A stretch of 23,652 nt of DNA. It comes from Cenarchaeum sp. (lineage in GTDB: Archaea; Thermoproteota; Nitrososphaeria; Nitrososphaerales; Nitrosopumilaceae). Below the pieces are notes generated by a model. The model saw only the letters and a program-made list of their open reading frames with translations. It was not told where the DNA came from and did no database searches. The DNA is taken from NCBI GenBank assembly GCA_020027365.1, contig JAHRAJ010000022.1:1-23652 (forward strand). The letters are read 5' to 3'. Position numbers and translations under genes: made by a program. Positions 6,722 to 14,094 of the stretch are shown one piece after another; positions within the stretch are counted from its first letter, which is position 1, and the number at the start of each line of letters is the position of its first letter.

Positions 6722-7984
6722 ATGAGACGTATCCTGCTGTGTCTGTCGGTGGCGGTTTTGGCGGTCGGCCTGTTGGCATCATACGGCCTTTTGGCCCCCG
6801 ATGCCCATGCCCAAAGCTGCGGCAAGGACGAGGTGCGGCAAAAGGGCGAGTGCGTGTCCATATACGATGACAAGATACACCCCAACCTTCCCGTAAAGCC
6901 CGACAAAAAGACGTACAAGGACGGCGACACAATCACCGTCACCGGCAGCGTAAACAAGACCAAGGATTATGCCCAGCCCATAACAATCAAGATTACCGGC
7001 CCCAACGGCGAGGCCGGGTTTGGACAGGCCAACCTAAAATCCGACGACACCTTTCAGGCAGAATTTCTGGCAAAGGGACAAAAGTGGAAGGCTTCGGGCA
7101 CCTATACCCTTGACGTGTTTTATGGCAAAACGGACAAGTCTACAATCAGGATTAATTTTGAGGGCAGCAGCTATGTGCCCAAACGCGATGCCGCCCGCCC
7201 CGCCACCCCGTCGTGCAGCGCAGACGAGGAGCTGATCAACAACAAGTGCGTGCCCAAGGAAAAGGAGGTTGTCACGCCCGCCCCGCCCCCGCCGCCCGCA
7301 AAGCTGGGCGTGGCAGACTTTGTCACCGACGATCCCAAGTCGTACGTGGACAGGTATCTTGATGAAACCGACACGTTCAAGGACTGGTTTGACAAAAACT
7401 ATCCCCAGTACGACTCGATATACCAGGCAGTCGGCCTGCCCGATCCGTCCACGATTCCGCCGCCTCCCCCGCCCGTGGATCCCAAGCCCGTCGAGCCAGC
7501 AAAGCCCGAGTGCGGCAAGGGAACCGTGCTCAAGGACGGCATATGCCAGATCGTAGAGCCGCCAACCACGGACGGCGACGACCGGCGCAACACCTGCCTG
7601 ATCGCGACGGCCGCGTACGGATCAGAGCTGGCACCCCAGGTCCAGCTGCTCAGGGAGATCCGCGACGGCACGCTGTACAGCACCGCATCCGGCACGTCGT
7701 TTATGACCGGATTCAACCAGTTTTACTATGCATTCTCGCCCACGATCGCGGACTGGGAGCGCCAGAGCCCCGTGTTCCGTGACATGGTCCGCGTGGTGAT
7801 CACCCCCCTGCTCTCGTCGCTTGGAATCATGACGCTGGCAGACCCCGGCTCGGAGGCCGAGGTGCTCGGGTACGGCATGTCCGTGATCGCCCTGAACATC
7901 GGGATGTACATCGCCGCCCCCGTCGGCGCGGCCTTTGCGGTCGGGAGGATTGCCCGCTCGCGGCTGGCCAAGACCCGCGCCTGA
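6722..7984 (+). CDS. Secreted CFI-box surface protein
   Basis: 420 residues. A signal peptide (1-30, ending AHA) is followed by a beta-sandwich module at about 60-147, of the kind also found in the PEFG-CTERM proteins of this window. Three copies of a Cys-x10-Cys microdomain follow the pattern: C33/C44, C165/C176 and C264/C275, probably disulfide-closed outside the cell. Proline-rich linkers lie at about 186-193 and 246-262. The C-terminal domain starts with the CFI-box CLIATAAYGS at 292-301 and continues VQLLREIRDGTL. It then has two hydrophobic segments and a basic ARSRL end. This domain family is common in thaumarchaeal cell-envelope proteins; its biochemical role is unknown. The protein is probably membrane-anchored and exposed. 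The ATG follows an AT-rich promoter. Confidence 0.85.
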   Translation: MRRILLCLSVAVLAVGLLASYGLLAPDAHAQSCGKDEVRQKGECVSIYDDKIHPNLPVKPDKKTYKDGDTITVTGSVNKTKDYAQPITIKITGPNGEAGFGQANLKSDDTFQAEFLAKGQKWKASGTYTLDVFYGKTDKSTIRINFEGSSYVPKRDAARPATPSCSADEELINNKCVPKEKEVVTPAPPPPPAKLGVADFVTDDPKSYVDRYLDETDTFKDWFDKNYPQYDSIYQAVGLPDPSTIPPPPPPVDPKPVEPAKPECGKGTVLKDGICQIVEPPTTDGDDRRNTCLIATAAYGSELAPQVQLLREIRDGTLYSTASGTSFMTGFNQFYYAFSPTIADWERQSPVFRDMVRVVITPLLSSLGIMTLADPGSEAEVLGYGMSVIALNIGMYIAAPVGAAFAVGRIARSRLAKTRA

Positions 7985-8322
7985 GCCATCACACACAACC
8001 TGCCGGCCTCCGTCTGAGTGCGTGGCGTGGCCAAAACCACCCGCACAAAACCAGTTTTTATCAGGATTTTGAGTCGGTAGGCCAATCACCATCTAGGGCC
8101 GGGCACGAGCGGATTAAATCTCGTATCATGCATCCTGACGTGGCAAAAGCAGGGGCTGTCGGTGGCCAGCGAGGAGGATGAGGGGGAGGGGGATGTGGCA
8201 AAGAATGGGCCGTAATCCGTCGCCGCCATGCAGCCGCCGCTGATGGCCGGGCAGGGGCGCGACGGCGGGGGATTGGTTGGAATAACGGGGTGCGGCCTCA
8301 CACGACGCACAAGAAAGAAGGT
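7985..8322. other. Intergenic stretch, possible U-tract terminator
   Basis: About 340 bases without a supported gene. TTTTT at 8055-8059 could end transcription of the CFI-box gene. A G-rich purine run (GAGGATGAGGGGGAGGGGGA) at 8173-8192 is similar in character to other plus-strand tracts in the window's gaps. Confidence 0.4.
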
Positions 8323-8329
8323 TTTTATG
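8322..8329 (+). promoter_or_regulatory. TATA-like box for the abiE locus
   Basis: TTTTTATG lies 25-32 bases before ATG 8354, implying a leaderless antitoxin mRNA. No obvious inverted repeat for AbiEi autoregulation is visible between the box and the start. Confidence 0.5.
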
Positions 8330-8353
8330 CATTCTGTGTAATCATCGTGATAG

Positions 8354-9202
8354 ATGAATATCACAAAAGACACACACAATATACGACGCGGGCTTTCGGA
8401 TAGGGAGGCCGTGCTACTGAGCACGCTTGCCATGAAAGGCAAATCGATCATCGGATATGGCGACGTCTCAGACACCTTGGATACATCGTATCAAAACGCA
8501 CGAAAGGTGGTTCAAAGACTGTCACACAAAAAATGGCTGCTGCCTATAATGGGAGGACGGTATCTTATCTCACCACTGGCGGCAGGATCCAAATCCGAGT
8601 ATACAGAGCACGAGTTTGTAGTTGCATCCAGTCTGGCTGCAAAAAGGCCGTATTATGTGGCATACTGGTCGGCCTTGAACTACTATGGGTACACGGAGCA
8701 AACCCCTGTCACAGTATTTCTGGCAACCACGGCAAGAATACCACGGATGACAATACACGGGGTGGAGTACATGTTTGTCACCATACGGGAAAAAAAGTTC
8801 TTTGGGACTGTCGGCGGGTTTGTCGCAGGCCAGACATTCACCATATCCGACAGGGACAAAACGATCGTCGATGCGTTGGATCATCCGGAATACTGTGGCG
8901 GTATAGACACGGTCGCAAGATGCTTGTGGAATGCAAGAAAGGACATATCGTTTGAAAGGATTTTAGAATACGCACAGGCCATGCAAAACAGCACGATAAT
9001 CAAGAGGATGGGGTACCTGGCAGACGTGTTGGGGATTGCAATTTCCACACCAGTCTACGATCGAATGCACGCCATGATTCGTCCGGGACGCTCATTGCTT
9101 GACACCCTCTCTGCATCAAGGAACGGTAAATTCAACGCAAAATGGAACTTGCTTGTAAACAGATCAACGGACGCCATACTAGACGCAAAGTCTATTACAT
9201 GA
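8354..9202 (+). CDS. abiEi: AbiEi-family antitoxin / transcriptional repressor (type IV TA)
   Basis: 282 residues with a winged-helix N-terminal domain (about 14-75: LSDREAVLLSTLAMKGK through YQNARKVVQRLSHKKWLLPI.GGRYLI) and an AbiEi-type C-terminal domain. The stretch YVAYWSALNYYGYTEQTP is a hallmark of the family, and TISDRDKTIVDALDHPEYCGGI is the usual central motif. AbiEi neutralises the AbiEii nucleotidyltransferase toxin without stable binding and represses the operon. The gene is intact from start to stop. Its cognate toxin gene starts 17 bases after the stop but is broken. Codon use is visibly richer in A/T than the metal and lar genes, which suggests horizontal acquisition. Confidence 0.85.
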   Translation: MNITKDTHNIRRGLSDREAVLLSTLAMKGKSIIGYGDVSDTLDTSYQNARKVVQRLSHKKWLLPIMGGRYLISPLAAGSKSEYTEHEFVVASSLAAKRPYYVAYWSALNYYGYTEQTPVTVFLATTARIPRMTIHGVEYMFVTIREKKFFGTVGGFVAGQTFTISDRDKTIVDALDHPEYCGGIDTVARCLWNARKDISFERILEYAQAMQNSTIIKRMGYLADVLGIAISTPVYDRMHAMIRPGRSLLDTLSASRNGKFNAKWNLLVNRSTDAILDAKSIT

Positions 9203-9218
9203 ATGCTGGGTGGTTGTG

Positions 9219-10018
9219 ATGATTACAGATGCGCAGATGCGCAGGATTGCAAGACGAGGGGGAAAACCGGCAGGGGTATTGAAAAGGACTGCACTGGAAT
9301 GGCTACTGTATGGCATATATCACAAAAAATCCCCCATACGAAACCTGATGGTACTAAAGGGTGGAACCATGCTGAGCAAGGTATTATTTCCCAAGATGTG
9401 GAGGTTTTCTGAGGATCTAGACTACACTGCGGCCTGAAACCGATCCGGTGGCAATAACGTCCGGACTTGGCAAGGCATGCAAGATCTAGAGGCCATGGGA
9501 GGAATCAAATGGGAGTGACGTGAGTACCCTGGACGGCGGCAAGGCAATCAGAGGATCCGTTCACTTTACGGGTCCGCTAGGGGGTAAAAACAGAATTAAC
9601 ATAGATGTCACGTACAGAGAGGATGGCAGAACCTGTGGCTACACGTGTGTTGTCCACATCCTATGAAGATCTCAGGGATTTTTCGGTGGTATGTTATACG
9701 TTCAACGAAGCTGTATCGGAAAAAATTCGGAGTTTGATGCAGCGGACCAGAGCCAGAGATTATTACGATGTCTGGCGTATATTTAACGATGGCATTCATG
9801 ATCTTGACACCGCACGGATCAGAGACATGGTAATGCAAAAATGTGCCCTTGGTGGAATAATGTATGATCCGTCAAAGATTTTTGAGCTGGACCGGCTTGC
9901 GGATCTCAAGCAATACTGGGCATCTAGGGTGGTCAGTATGCTGATGGCAGGAAATGATGCGCCCAACATAGACGGCATCTTTGACGATATGAGGCGCAAG
10001 CTAGGGTTTCTCGTATAA
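9219..10018 (+). pseudogene. abiEii: Broken AbiEii-family nucleotidyltransferase toxin
   Basis: Three frames together rebuild one AbiEii protein. Frame 1 (9219-9437) gives the N-terminus with VLKGGTMLSK and RFSEDLDYTA, the family's nucleotidyltransferase core, then a TGA. Frame 2 (about 9436-9620) gives ETDPVAITSGLGKACKI, an in-frame TAG at 9487-9489, and later VHFTGPLGGKNRINIDVTYRE, the typical central strand. Frame 3 (about 9620-10018) gives RMAEPVATRVLSTSYEDLRD and then EKIRSLMQRTRARDYYDVWRI, the conserved C-terminal motif. Two frameshifts and one nonsense codon mean no full toxin can be made unless there are sequencing errors. It lies 16 bases after an intact abiEi. Everything points to a dead toxin with a surviving antitoxin. 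Confidence 0.85.
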
Positions 10019-10149
10019 GAGGTCGGGGTGAATCACCCGCCCCGCCCCGCCCCTAGGCCCCGCCCGCCGCCGACCGCGGTACGCGGCGTGGGGAGGGGGG
10101 AGGAGAAGGGGGCCGCGCGCGGCGTCCGTGCCGCCGCCAAAACCCCTAG

Positions 10150-10158
10150 AATATATAC
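10150..10158 (+). promoter_or_regulatory. TATA box AATATATAC
   Basis: A strong TATA-like box in very GC-rich DNA, 21-29 bases before ATG 10179. It settles the start of the small gene that follows; the frame is open further upstream to 10128. Confidence 0.65.
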
Positions 10159-10178
10159 GGCGCCGCCGGCCCGGCAGC

Positions 10179-10499
10179 ATGAACATAGAGTACGAGGAGT
10201 TTGCAACCGTCGAGGACCTGTTCCTCTACCTGTCGTCGGCGGCCCCGCCCATGAAGAACACCATGCCGGTAAACTCGTACAAGGGCCACGTAATGTCGTT
10301 CATCCCGCTCAGCCCGTCGGGCGAAAGCTTTCTCATGATATATGCCAAGGGGGGCCTGGACCCCGGCATATACGAGTTTGACGTGGGCACCACCTCTTAC
10401 AAAAAGGTGCCCACGATCGAGCGCGCCGACAAAAACTACTTTGTGTCGCTGACGCCGCTGAAAAACACCATCGCCGACGCGGCACTGCAAGACCTATAG
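10179..10499 (+). CDS. Small hypothetical protein, convergent with radical SAM gene
   Basis: 106 residues, not recognised. It reads as a compact alpha/beta protein without signal peptide or membrane segment: an acidic N-terminus (MNIEYEEFATVEDLFLYL), a central strand region (GHVMSFIPL..SFLMIYAKGG), then YEFDVGTTSYKKVPTIE. The TATA box at 10150-10158 supports ATG 10179. The stop overlaps the 3' end of the convergent radical SAM gene by 6 bases. GC content and codon use match the chromosome core, so it is probably a conserved lineage gene rather than an acquired one. Confidence 0.7.
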   Translation: MNIEYEEFATVEDLFLYLSSAAPPMKNTMPVNSYKGHVMSFIPLSPSGESFLMIYAKGGLDPGIYEFDVGTTSYKKVPTIERADKNYFVSLTPLKNTIADAALQDL

Positions 10500-12104
10500 C
10501 TTTTTGGTCTCAATCCGGGGGGCCGACACCGACCTGCTCCTTGCATACCTGTCGATGATCTCGTCGGGCGTCCTGCCGTTGAACAAATCCTTGCACAGCC
10601 CCCGCAGATACCTCATTATCGCCCACGTGCCGGCCTTGATTATGCCGTACATGAACACCTTCATGGGGGGACCGTACGTCTTGTTCCGTAGTATGATCGG
10701 GATTATGTCGTTGATCACCCTCAGGTTGTTCTCCCAGCACCTCCAAAACAGCGTAAACTGGGCCTCGTTGAGGTTGCCAAAGTGCATAGAGTTTTTCTCG
10801 CTAAAGTCCTGGTACAGCAGCGGCGCGACCAGCCCCCGAAAGTCCATCGCCCGAAAGTCGGTCGTCATGTTTATCGTATCCTGCACGTCCTCTGGCGTCT
10901 CGTCTGGCCACCCGATTATGATCGTCGCGGCCGGAAACCAGTGGTTCTTGTTGAGTATGCTGGCGCCCTCCCTGACCACGCTGCCCCACTCCTCTGGCGC
11001 AAACGGCCTGGTCTTCACACCCAGATGCTTTTTGACCATCTTGGGGGACACCGTCTCTATCCCCAGGTTTGTGGCCAGCCACCTCCCCGTCTCGTGCTGC
11101 CTGTTTATCGACGAGATGTCGTGCATCAGCTGCGGATCGGCGGCCACGGCCGAGAACGTCATGTGGGTCGTCCCCACAAAGTTTGCGCCCAGGTTCTTGA
11201 GCCCGCTCCACAGGTCGGTGATCGCGTCCCTGTTGGGCACAAAGTCCCTGTTGTCACACCCGTACAGCAGCATCTCGTCTGAATGCAGCCACACCGAGTC
11301 AAACCCGTAATCCAGGTTGATCTTTGCCTCCTTTTGCAGCCTCTCCACCGGCAGATCCTTTTTGGACCTCTTGTTGACGTCGCAAAAGTCGCAACCCCTC
11401 CCGCACCCGCGCATGGCCTCTATCAGCGAGTTTACGGTGGGGCCCTTGATCTCGGGTATGTTTTGTATGTTCTTTACAAAGCAGTGCATCAGCTCGGGCG
11501 CGTCCCCCCTTTCAAGATCTCCAAACAGGTCCAGCGCCAGCTCGTCGGCCTCGCCGACCACCACCGTGTCCACCCCGTGAATCCTCATCCTGTCTGACTT
11601 TGCCAGCTCCCACGCCCCGTTCCCGCCGACCACCACGTGAAAATCATGCTGCTTTTTGAGCTGGATTATCTTTGCGCACATCCTCTTAAACTTCATGGCC
11701 ACATACGACAGCTTTTCAGGCGACATCGTGGTGGTGACCGGGGCCATCCCCAGCGGATCCATGACGTTGATGCCCACCACCTTGGTATCCGGCCCGATCG
11801 ACTTTTCCAGCATGTCCGGGTTTGCCATAAACACCTCTTCCCTCTTGTACCCCTGCAAGAGCGCGCTCTCCACCCTCCTCAGCCCGACCTGGGCCACCTT
11901 TACCTCCCCCGTGGCCTGGTCGGTCTCCACGGCGGGGCAAAACACCTTGTCAAACACCCACTCTGGGAGCACCTCGTACGGCCCGCACGCGATAAACCCG
12001 TACAAAAAGTTCCCGCGATAGTTGGTCATCAGACTTCTGTCTGCGGTTAATACCACCCTCTTGCCGGACAACGACCCGATTCCCCCTCCCATGTTATATA
12101 TCAT
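10494..12104 (-). CDS. B12-binding-domain radical SAM enzyme
   Basis: 536 residues. The N-terminal part (about 85-200) has the cobalamin-binding-like Rossmann pattern (VVGINVMDPLGMAPVT, then FHVVVGGNGAW and GVDTVVVGEADEL) but not the DxHxxG of base-off B12 sites. The radical SAM motif is CGRGCDFC, with C234, C238 and C241 as ligands of the [4Fe-4S] cluster. A second conserved stretch is TIIIGWPDETPED near the barrel's C-terminal strands. This is a class B-type architecture used for methylation, ring formation or C-C coupling, including enzymes of archaeal lipid synthesis; I cannot assign the substrate. ATG 12104 is the longest start; ATG 12092 (MGGGIGSLSGKR) is equally plausible because a TATA-like GATATATAAC overlaps the first ATG. 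The gene is monocistronic. Confidence 0.85.
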   Translation of the reverse strand: MIYNMGGGIGSLSGKRVVLTADRSLMTNYRGNFLYGFIACGPYEVLPEWVFDKVFCPAVETDQATGEVKVAQVGLRRVESALLQGYKREEVFMANPDMLEKSIGPDTKVVGINVMDPLGMAPVTTTMSPEKLSYVAMKFKRMCAKIIQLKKQHDFHVVVGGNGAWELAKSDRMRIHGVDTVVVGEADELALDLFGDLERGDAPELMHCFVKNIQNIPEIKGPTVNSLIEAMRGCGRGCDFCDVNKRSKKDLPVERLQKEAKINLDYGFDSVWLHSDEMLLYGCDNRDFVPNRDAITDLWSGLKNLGANFVGTTHMTFSAVAADPQLMHDISSINRQHETGRWLATNLGIETVSPKMVKKHLGVKTRPFAPEEWGSVVREGASILNKNHWFPAATIIIGWPDETPEDVQDTINMTTDFRAMDFRGLVAPLLYQDFSEKNSMHFGNLNEAQFTLFWRCWENNLRVINDIIPIILRNKTYGPPMKVFMYGIIKAGTWAIMRYLRGLCKDLFNGRTPDEIIDRYARSRSVSAPRIETKKL

Positions 12105-12160
12105 TTACGAGATCGGTTAGAGGCGCGCGGGCGTCAACTGGTGCATTGCCGCCTCTGCCG

Positions 12161-12967
12161 TCACCGGCGCTCCCCCCCTCCCCCCCTCCGCCCGGCCGCC
12201 GCCCTGTTTGCTATATTTGCGGCCATCACCCCGGCCGCAATCCCGTTGTCGATGTTGACCACCGCCATCCCCAGCGAGCAGCTTTGCAGCATCGACGCCA
12301 GCGCCGCCACCCCGCCCCCGCCATACCCGTATCCGACCGAGACCGGGACCCCGATCACCGGGATGTCCACCAGCGAGGCCACCAGCGTCGGCAGCGCGCC
12401 CTCCATCCCGGCCACCACCACCGCGGCGTCCGCCCCGCCCCCGACAAACTCCTTTAGCACGGGCAAGACCCTGTGCATCCCGGCCACCCCGACGTCATAC
12501 CCCGTGATGCACGTACACCCCATGGCCTCTGCCACCAGCCTTGCCTCCTCGGCCACCCCCACGTCCGACGTGCCCGCGGCCAGCACCCCCACCACCCCGC
12601 CGCCGCCCTTTTTCCTTGCCCCTTTGCCGTACACCGCAACCGACGAGCAGTTTGTCCCCCCCGCGACGTCGTACCCCAGCCCCGCCGCAAAATCCGCAAT
12701 CTCCCCGGCGTCCTCCTCCCTAATCCTGGACACGACGACGCGGCCCGCGCTTGCCACCGCCCGCTCTATAATCCTCTTGACATCGCCGACCCGCTTGGTC
12801 TCTGCAAAGACCACCTCGGGCACCCCCCTCCTCCTCTGCCTGTCCACGTCGATGTTTGCAATGCCCCCCTCAATCCTCTCTATCGAGTACAGGGACAGCA
12901 GCCTCCTTGCCTCCGCCCGGGATATCCCGCCCGACTCCAGCGACGCCAGAATCTCGTCCACCTCCAC
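12161..12967 (-). CDS. larB: LarB, nickel-pincer cofactor biosynthesis carboxylase/hydrolase
   Basis: LarB acts first in nickel-pincer nucleotide synthesis: it carboxylates the pyridinium ring of nicotinic acid adenine dinucleotide and hydrolyses the phosphoanhydride. The PurE-like core is clear: LAAGTSDVGVAEEA, VVVAGMEGALPTLVASL, GVPVSVGYGYGGGGVAAL, and the family end signature SC.LGMAVVNIDNG. The N-terminal helices (EILASLESGGISRAEARRLL) are also typical. I chose GTG 12967 because a TATA-like TTTTTATAAAAA lies at 12985-12996; the frame continues up to a TTG at 13009 that would overlap the mdh end by 11 bases. The tail after NRAAAG is a poly-Gly/Arg stretch encoded by C runs. It lies just downstream of malate dehydrogenase on the same strand. 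Confidence 0.92.
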   Translation of the reverse strand: MEVDEILASLESGGISRAEARRLLSLYSIERIEGGIANIDVDRQRRRGVPEVVFAETKRVGDVKRIIERAVASAGRVVVSRIREEDAGEIADFAAGLGYDVAGGTNCSSVAVYGKGARKKGGGGVVGVLAAGTSDVGVAEEARLVAEAMGCTCITGYDVGVAGMHRVLPVLKEFVGGGADAAVVVAGMEGALPTLVASLVDIPVIGVPVSVGYGYGGGGVAALASMLQSCSLGMAVVNIDNGIAAGVMAANIANRAAAGRRGGGGERR

Positions 12968-12984
12968 ACCACACGTCCGGCGCT

Positions 12985-12996
12985 TTTTTATAAAAA
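12985..12996 (-). promoter_or_regulatory. TATA-like element at the mdh/larB junction
   Basis: TTTTTATAAAAA, read on the minus strand, lies just past the mdh stop and 18-29 bases before GTG 12967. It could start a separate larB transcript; the T run could also help end mdh transcription. Confidence 0.45.
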
Positions 12997-12998
12997 TC

Positions 12999-13913
12999 TT
13001 AGATTTCAACGGTGGCCACGGCGTCCTTTACATTCCCGACCGCCCTGGCAAACGCCTGCCTTTCGGAGTCGTCAAAATCCAGCTCTACAATCCTTTCCAC
13101 GCCCCCCCTGCCAATCACGGCAGGCACCCCGATGGACACGTCAGAGTGCCCGTACTCGCCGTCCAGGTATGTCGACACCGGAATCACCTGCTTTTGATCC
13201 CGCACGACCGACTCTATCATCGCCGATATCGCGTTTCCGGGCGCGTGCACCGTCGCCCCCTTTAGCTCTATCACCCTGGCCGCCACCCCCCTCGTGCCCC
13301 GCACGATCTCGTCAAGCCTCTGCGAATCCAGCATCGACGTCAGCGGGATGCCCGACACGGACGAAAACCTCGGCAGCGGCATCATGTTCTCCCCGTGCTC
13401 GCCCACCACCAGCGCCCTGATCGAGTCGCGCGAATACCCGGTGGCCTCGTGGATAAACTGCCTAAACCTGGACAGGTCCAGCATGCCGCCCATTCCAAAC
13501 ACGCGGGCGCGCTCAAACCCGGACACCCTGTACGCGATATACGCCATCGGATCCAGCGGGTTTGTAACCGGTATGATCATAGAGTCCGGCGCGTACCTCT
13601 TGATATTCTCCACCACGCTCTTTACAATCCCGGCGTTGATCTTGAGCAAATCCATCCGGGTCATCCCGGGCTTCCTGCCAGAGCCGGCCACCACCACCAC
13701 CACGTCGGATCCCCTCATCTCCGCATAGTCGTTGGACCCCCGCACCTCCACGTCGATCCCAAGCTCGGCCAGGGCGTGGTTGATGTCCATGGCCTCTCCC
13801 TGGGGCAACCCCTCTGCAATGTCCAGCAGCAGCACCTGGTCATCAAGCCTTTTGAGGGCCGTAAACAGCGCCGCGTCCCCGCCCACCTTGCCAGACCCTA
13901 TTATCGTGATCAT
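12999..13913 (-). CDS. mdh: NAD-dependent malate dehydrogenase (LDH-like family)
   Basis: 304 residues, full length. The Rossmann motif is GSGKVG (6-11). D31 at the end of the second strand indicates NAD over NADP. The substrate loop GRKPGMTR places R80 and R86 as in malate-specific enzymes (a lactate dehydrogenase would have Gln in place of the first specificity Arg). N118 (VTNPLD), R150 (LDLSRFR) and catalytic H173 (GEHG) are all present. It interconverts malate and oxaloacetate in central carbon metabolism. It is divergent from larC across 181 bases, with its own TATA-like box, and larB follows immediately downstream, so the lar genes flank it on both sides. Confidence 0.95.
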   Translation of the reverse strand: MITIIGSGKVGGDAALFTALKRLDDQVLLLDIAEGLPQGEAMDINHALAELGIDVEVRGSNDYAEMRGSDVVVVVAGSGRKPGMTRMDLLKINAGIVKSVVENIKRYAPDSMIIPVTNPLDPMAYIAYRVSGFERARVFGMGGMLDLSRFRQFIHEATGYSRDSIRALVVGEHGENMMPLPRFSSVSGIPLTSMLDSQRLDEIVRGTRGVAARVIELKGATVHAPGNAISAMIESVVRDQKQVIPVSTYLDGEYGHSDVSIGVPAVIGRGGVERIVELDFDDSERQAFARAVGNVKDAVATVEI

Positions 13914-13933
13914 ACCGGGCCCAGACCCGCTCG

Positions 13934-13942
13934 ATAATTAAA
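13934..13942 (-). promoter_or_regulatory. TATA-like box for mdh
   Basis: TTTAATTAT on the minus strand, 21-29 bases before ATG 13913, is the only AT-rich island on that side of the divergent gap. Confidence 0.55.
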
Positions 13943-14017
13943 CCGTGCGTGTTTGACGACCGCCTCAATTCAAACTGCAGGCGGCAACCGACGGCTGCAA
14001 AAAACGGCCGGACGGGC

Positions 14018-14035
14018 GGGGGCGTCCGCGCCCCC
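14018..14035. repeat. GC hairpin in the mdh-larC divergent gap
   Basis: GGGGGCG (14018-14024), loop TCCG, CGCCCCC (14029-14035). It lies between the two divergent promoters. It could be a structure or a protein site, or chance in GC-rich DNA. Confidence 0.5.
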
Positions 14036-14062
14036 CCACGGCCATCGCTGGCGGATAAACAC

Positions 14063-14071
14063 GATTTATTA
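14063..14071 (+). promoter_or_regulatory. TATA-like box for the larC-larE-desulfurase operon
   Basis: GATTTATTA ends 24 bases before ATG 14095. It supports that ATG over the in-frame GTG at 14080. Confidence 0.55.
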
Positions 14072-14094
14072 CGCAATGTGTGGCATTACAGCCA

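Noticed and set aside
9203..9412. Separate 69-residue gene after abiEi
   Set aside because: It is an alternate frame over the AbiEii N-terminus; the conserved LKGGT and SEDLD motifs are in the other frame.
10028..10381. Plus-strand frame of 117 residues overlapping the small gene at 10179
   Set aside because: Pro/Arg-rich, driven by the GC-rich gap; the TATA box and composition support the other frame.
12141..13265. 374-residue plus-strand frame opposite larB and mdh
   Set aside because: Pro/Thr/Ser-rich antisense frame; both opposite genes have full family motifs.
14080..14094. GTG 14080 as the larC start
   Set aside because: The TATA-like box at 14063-14071 would sit too close, and the conserved family N-terminus starts at ATG 14095.
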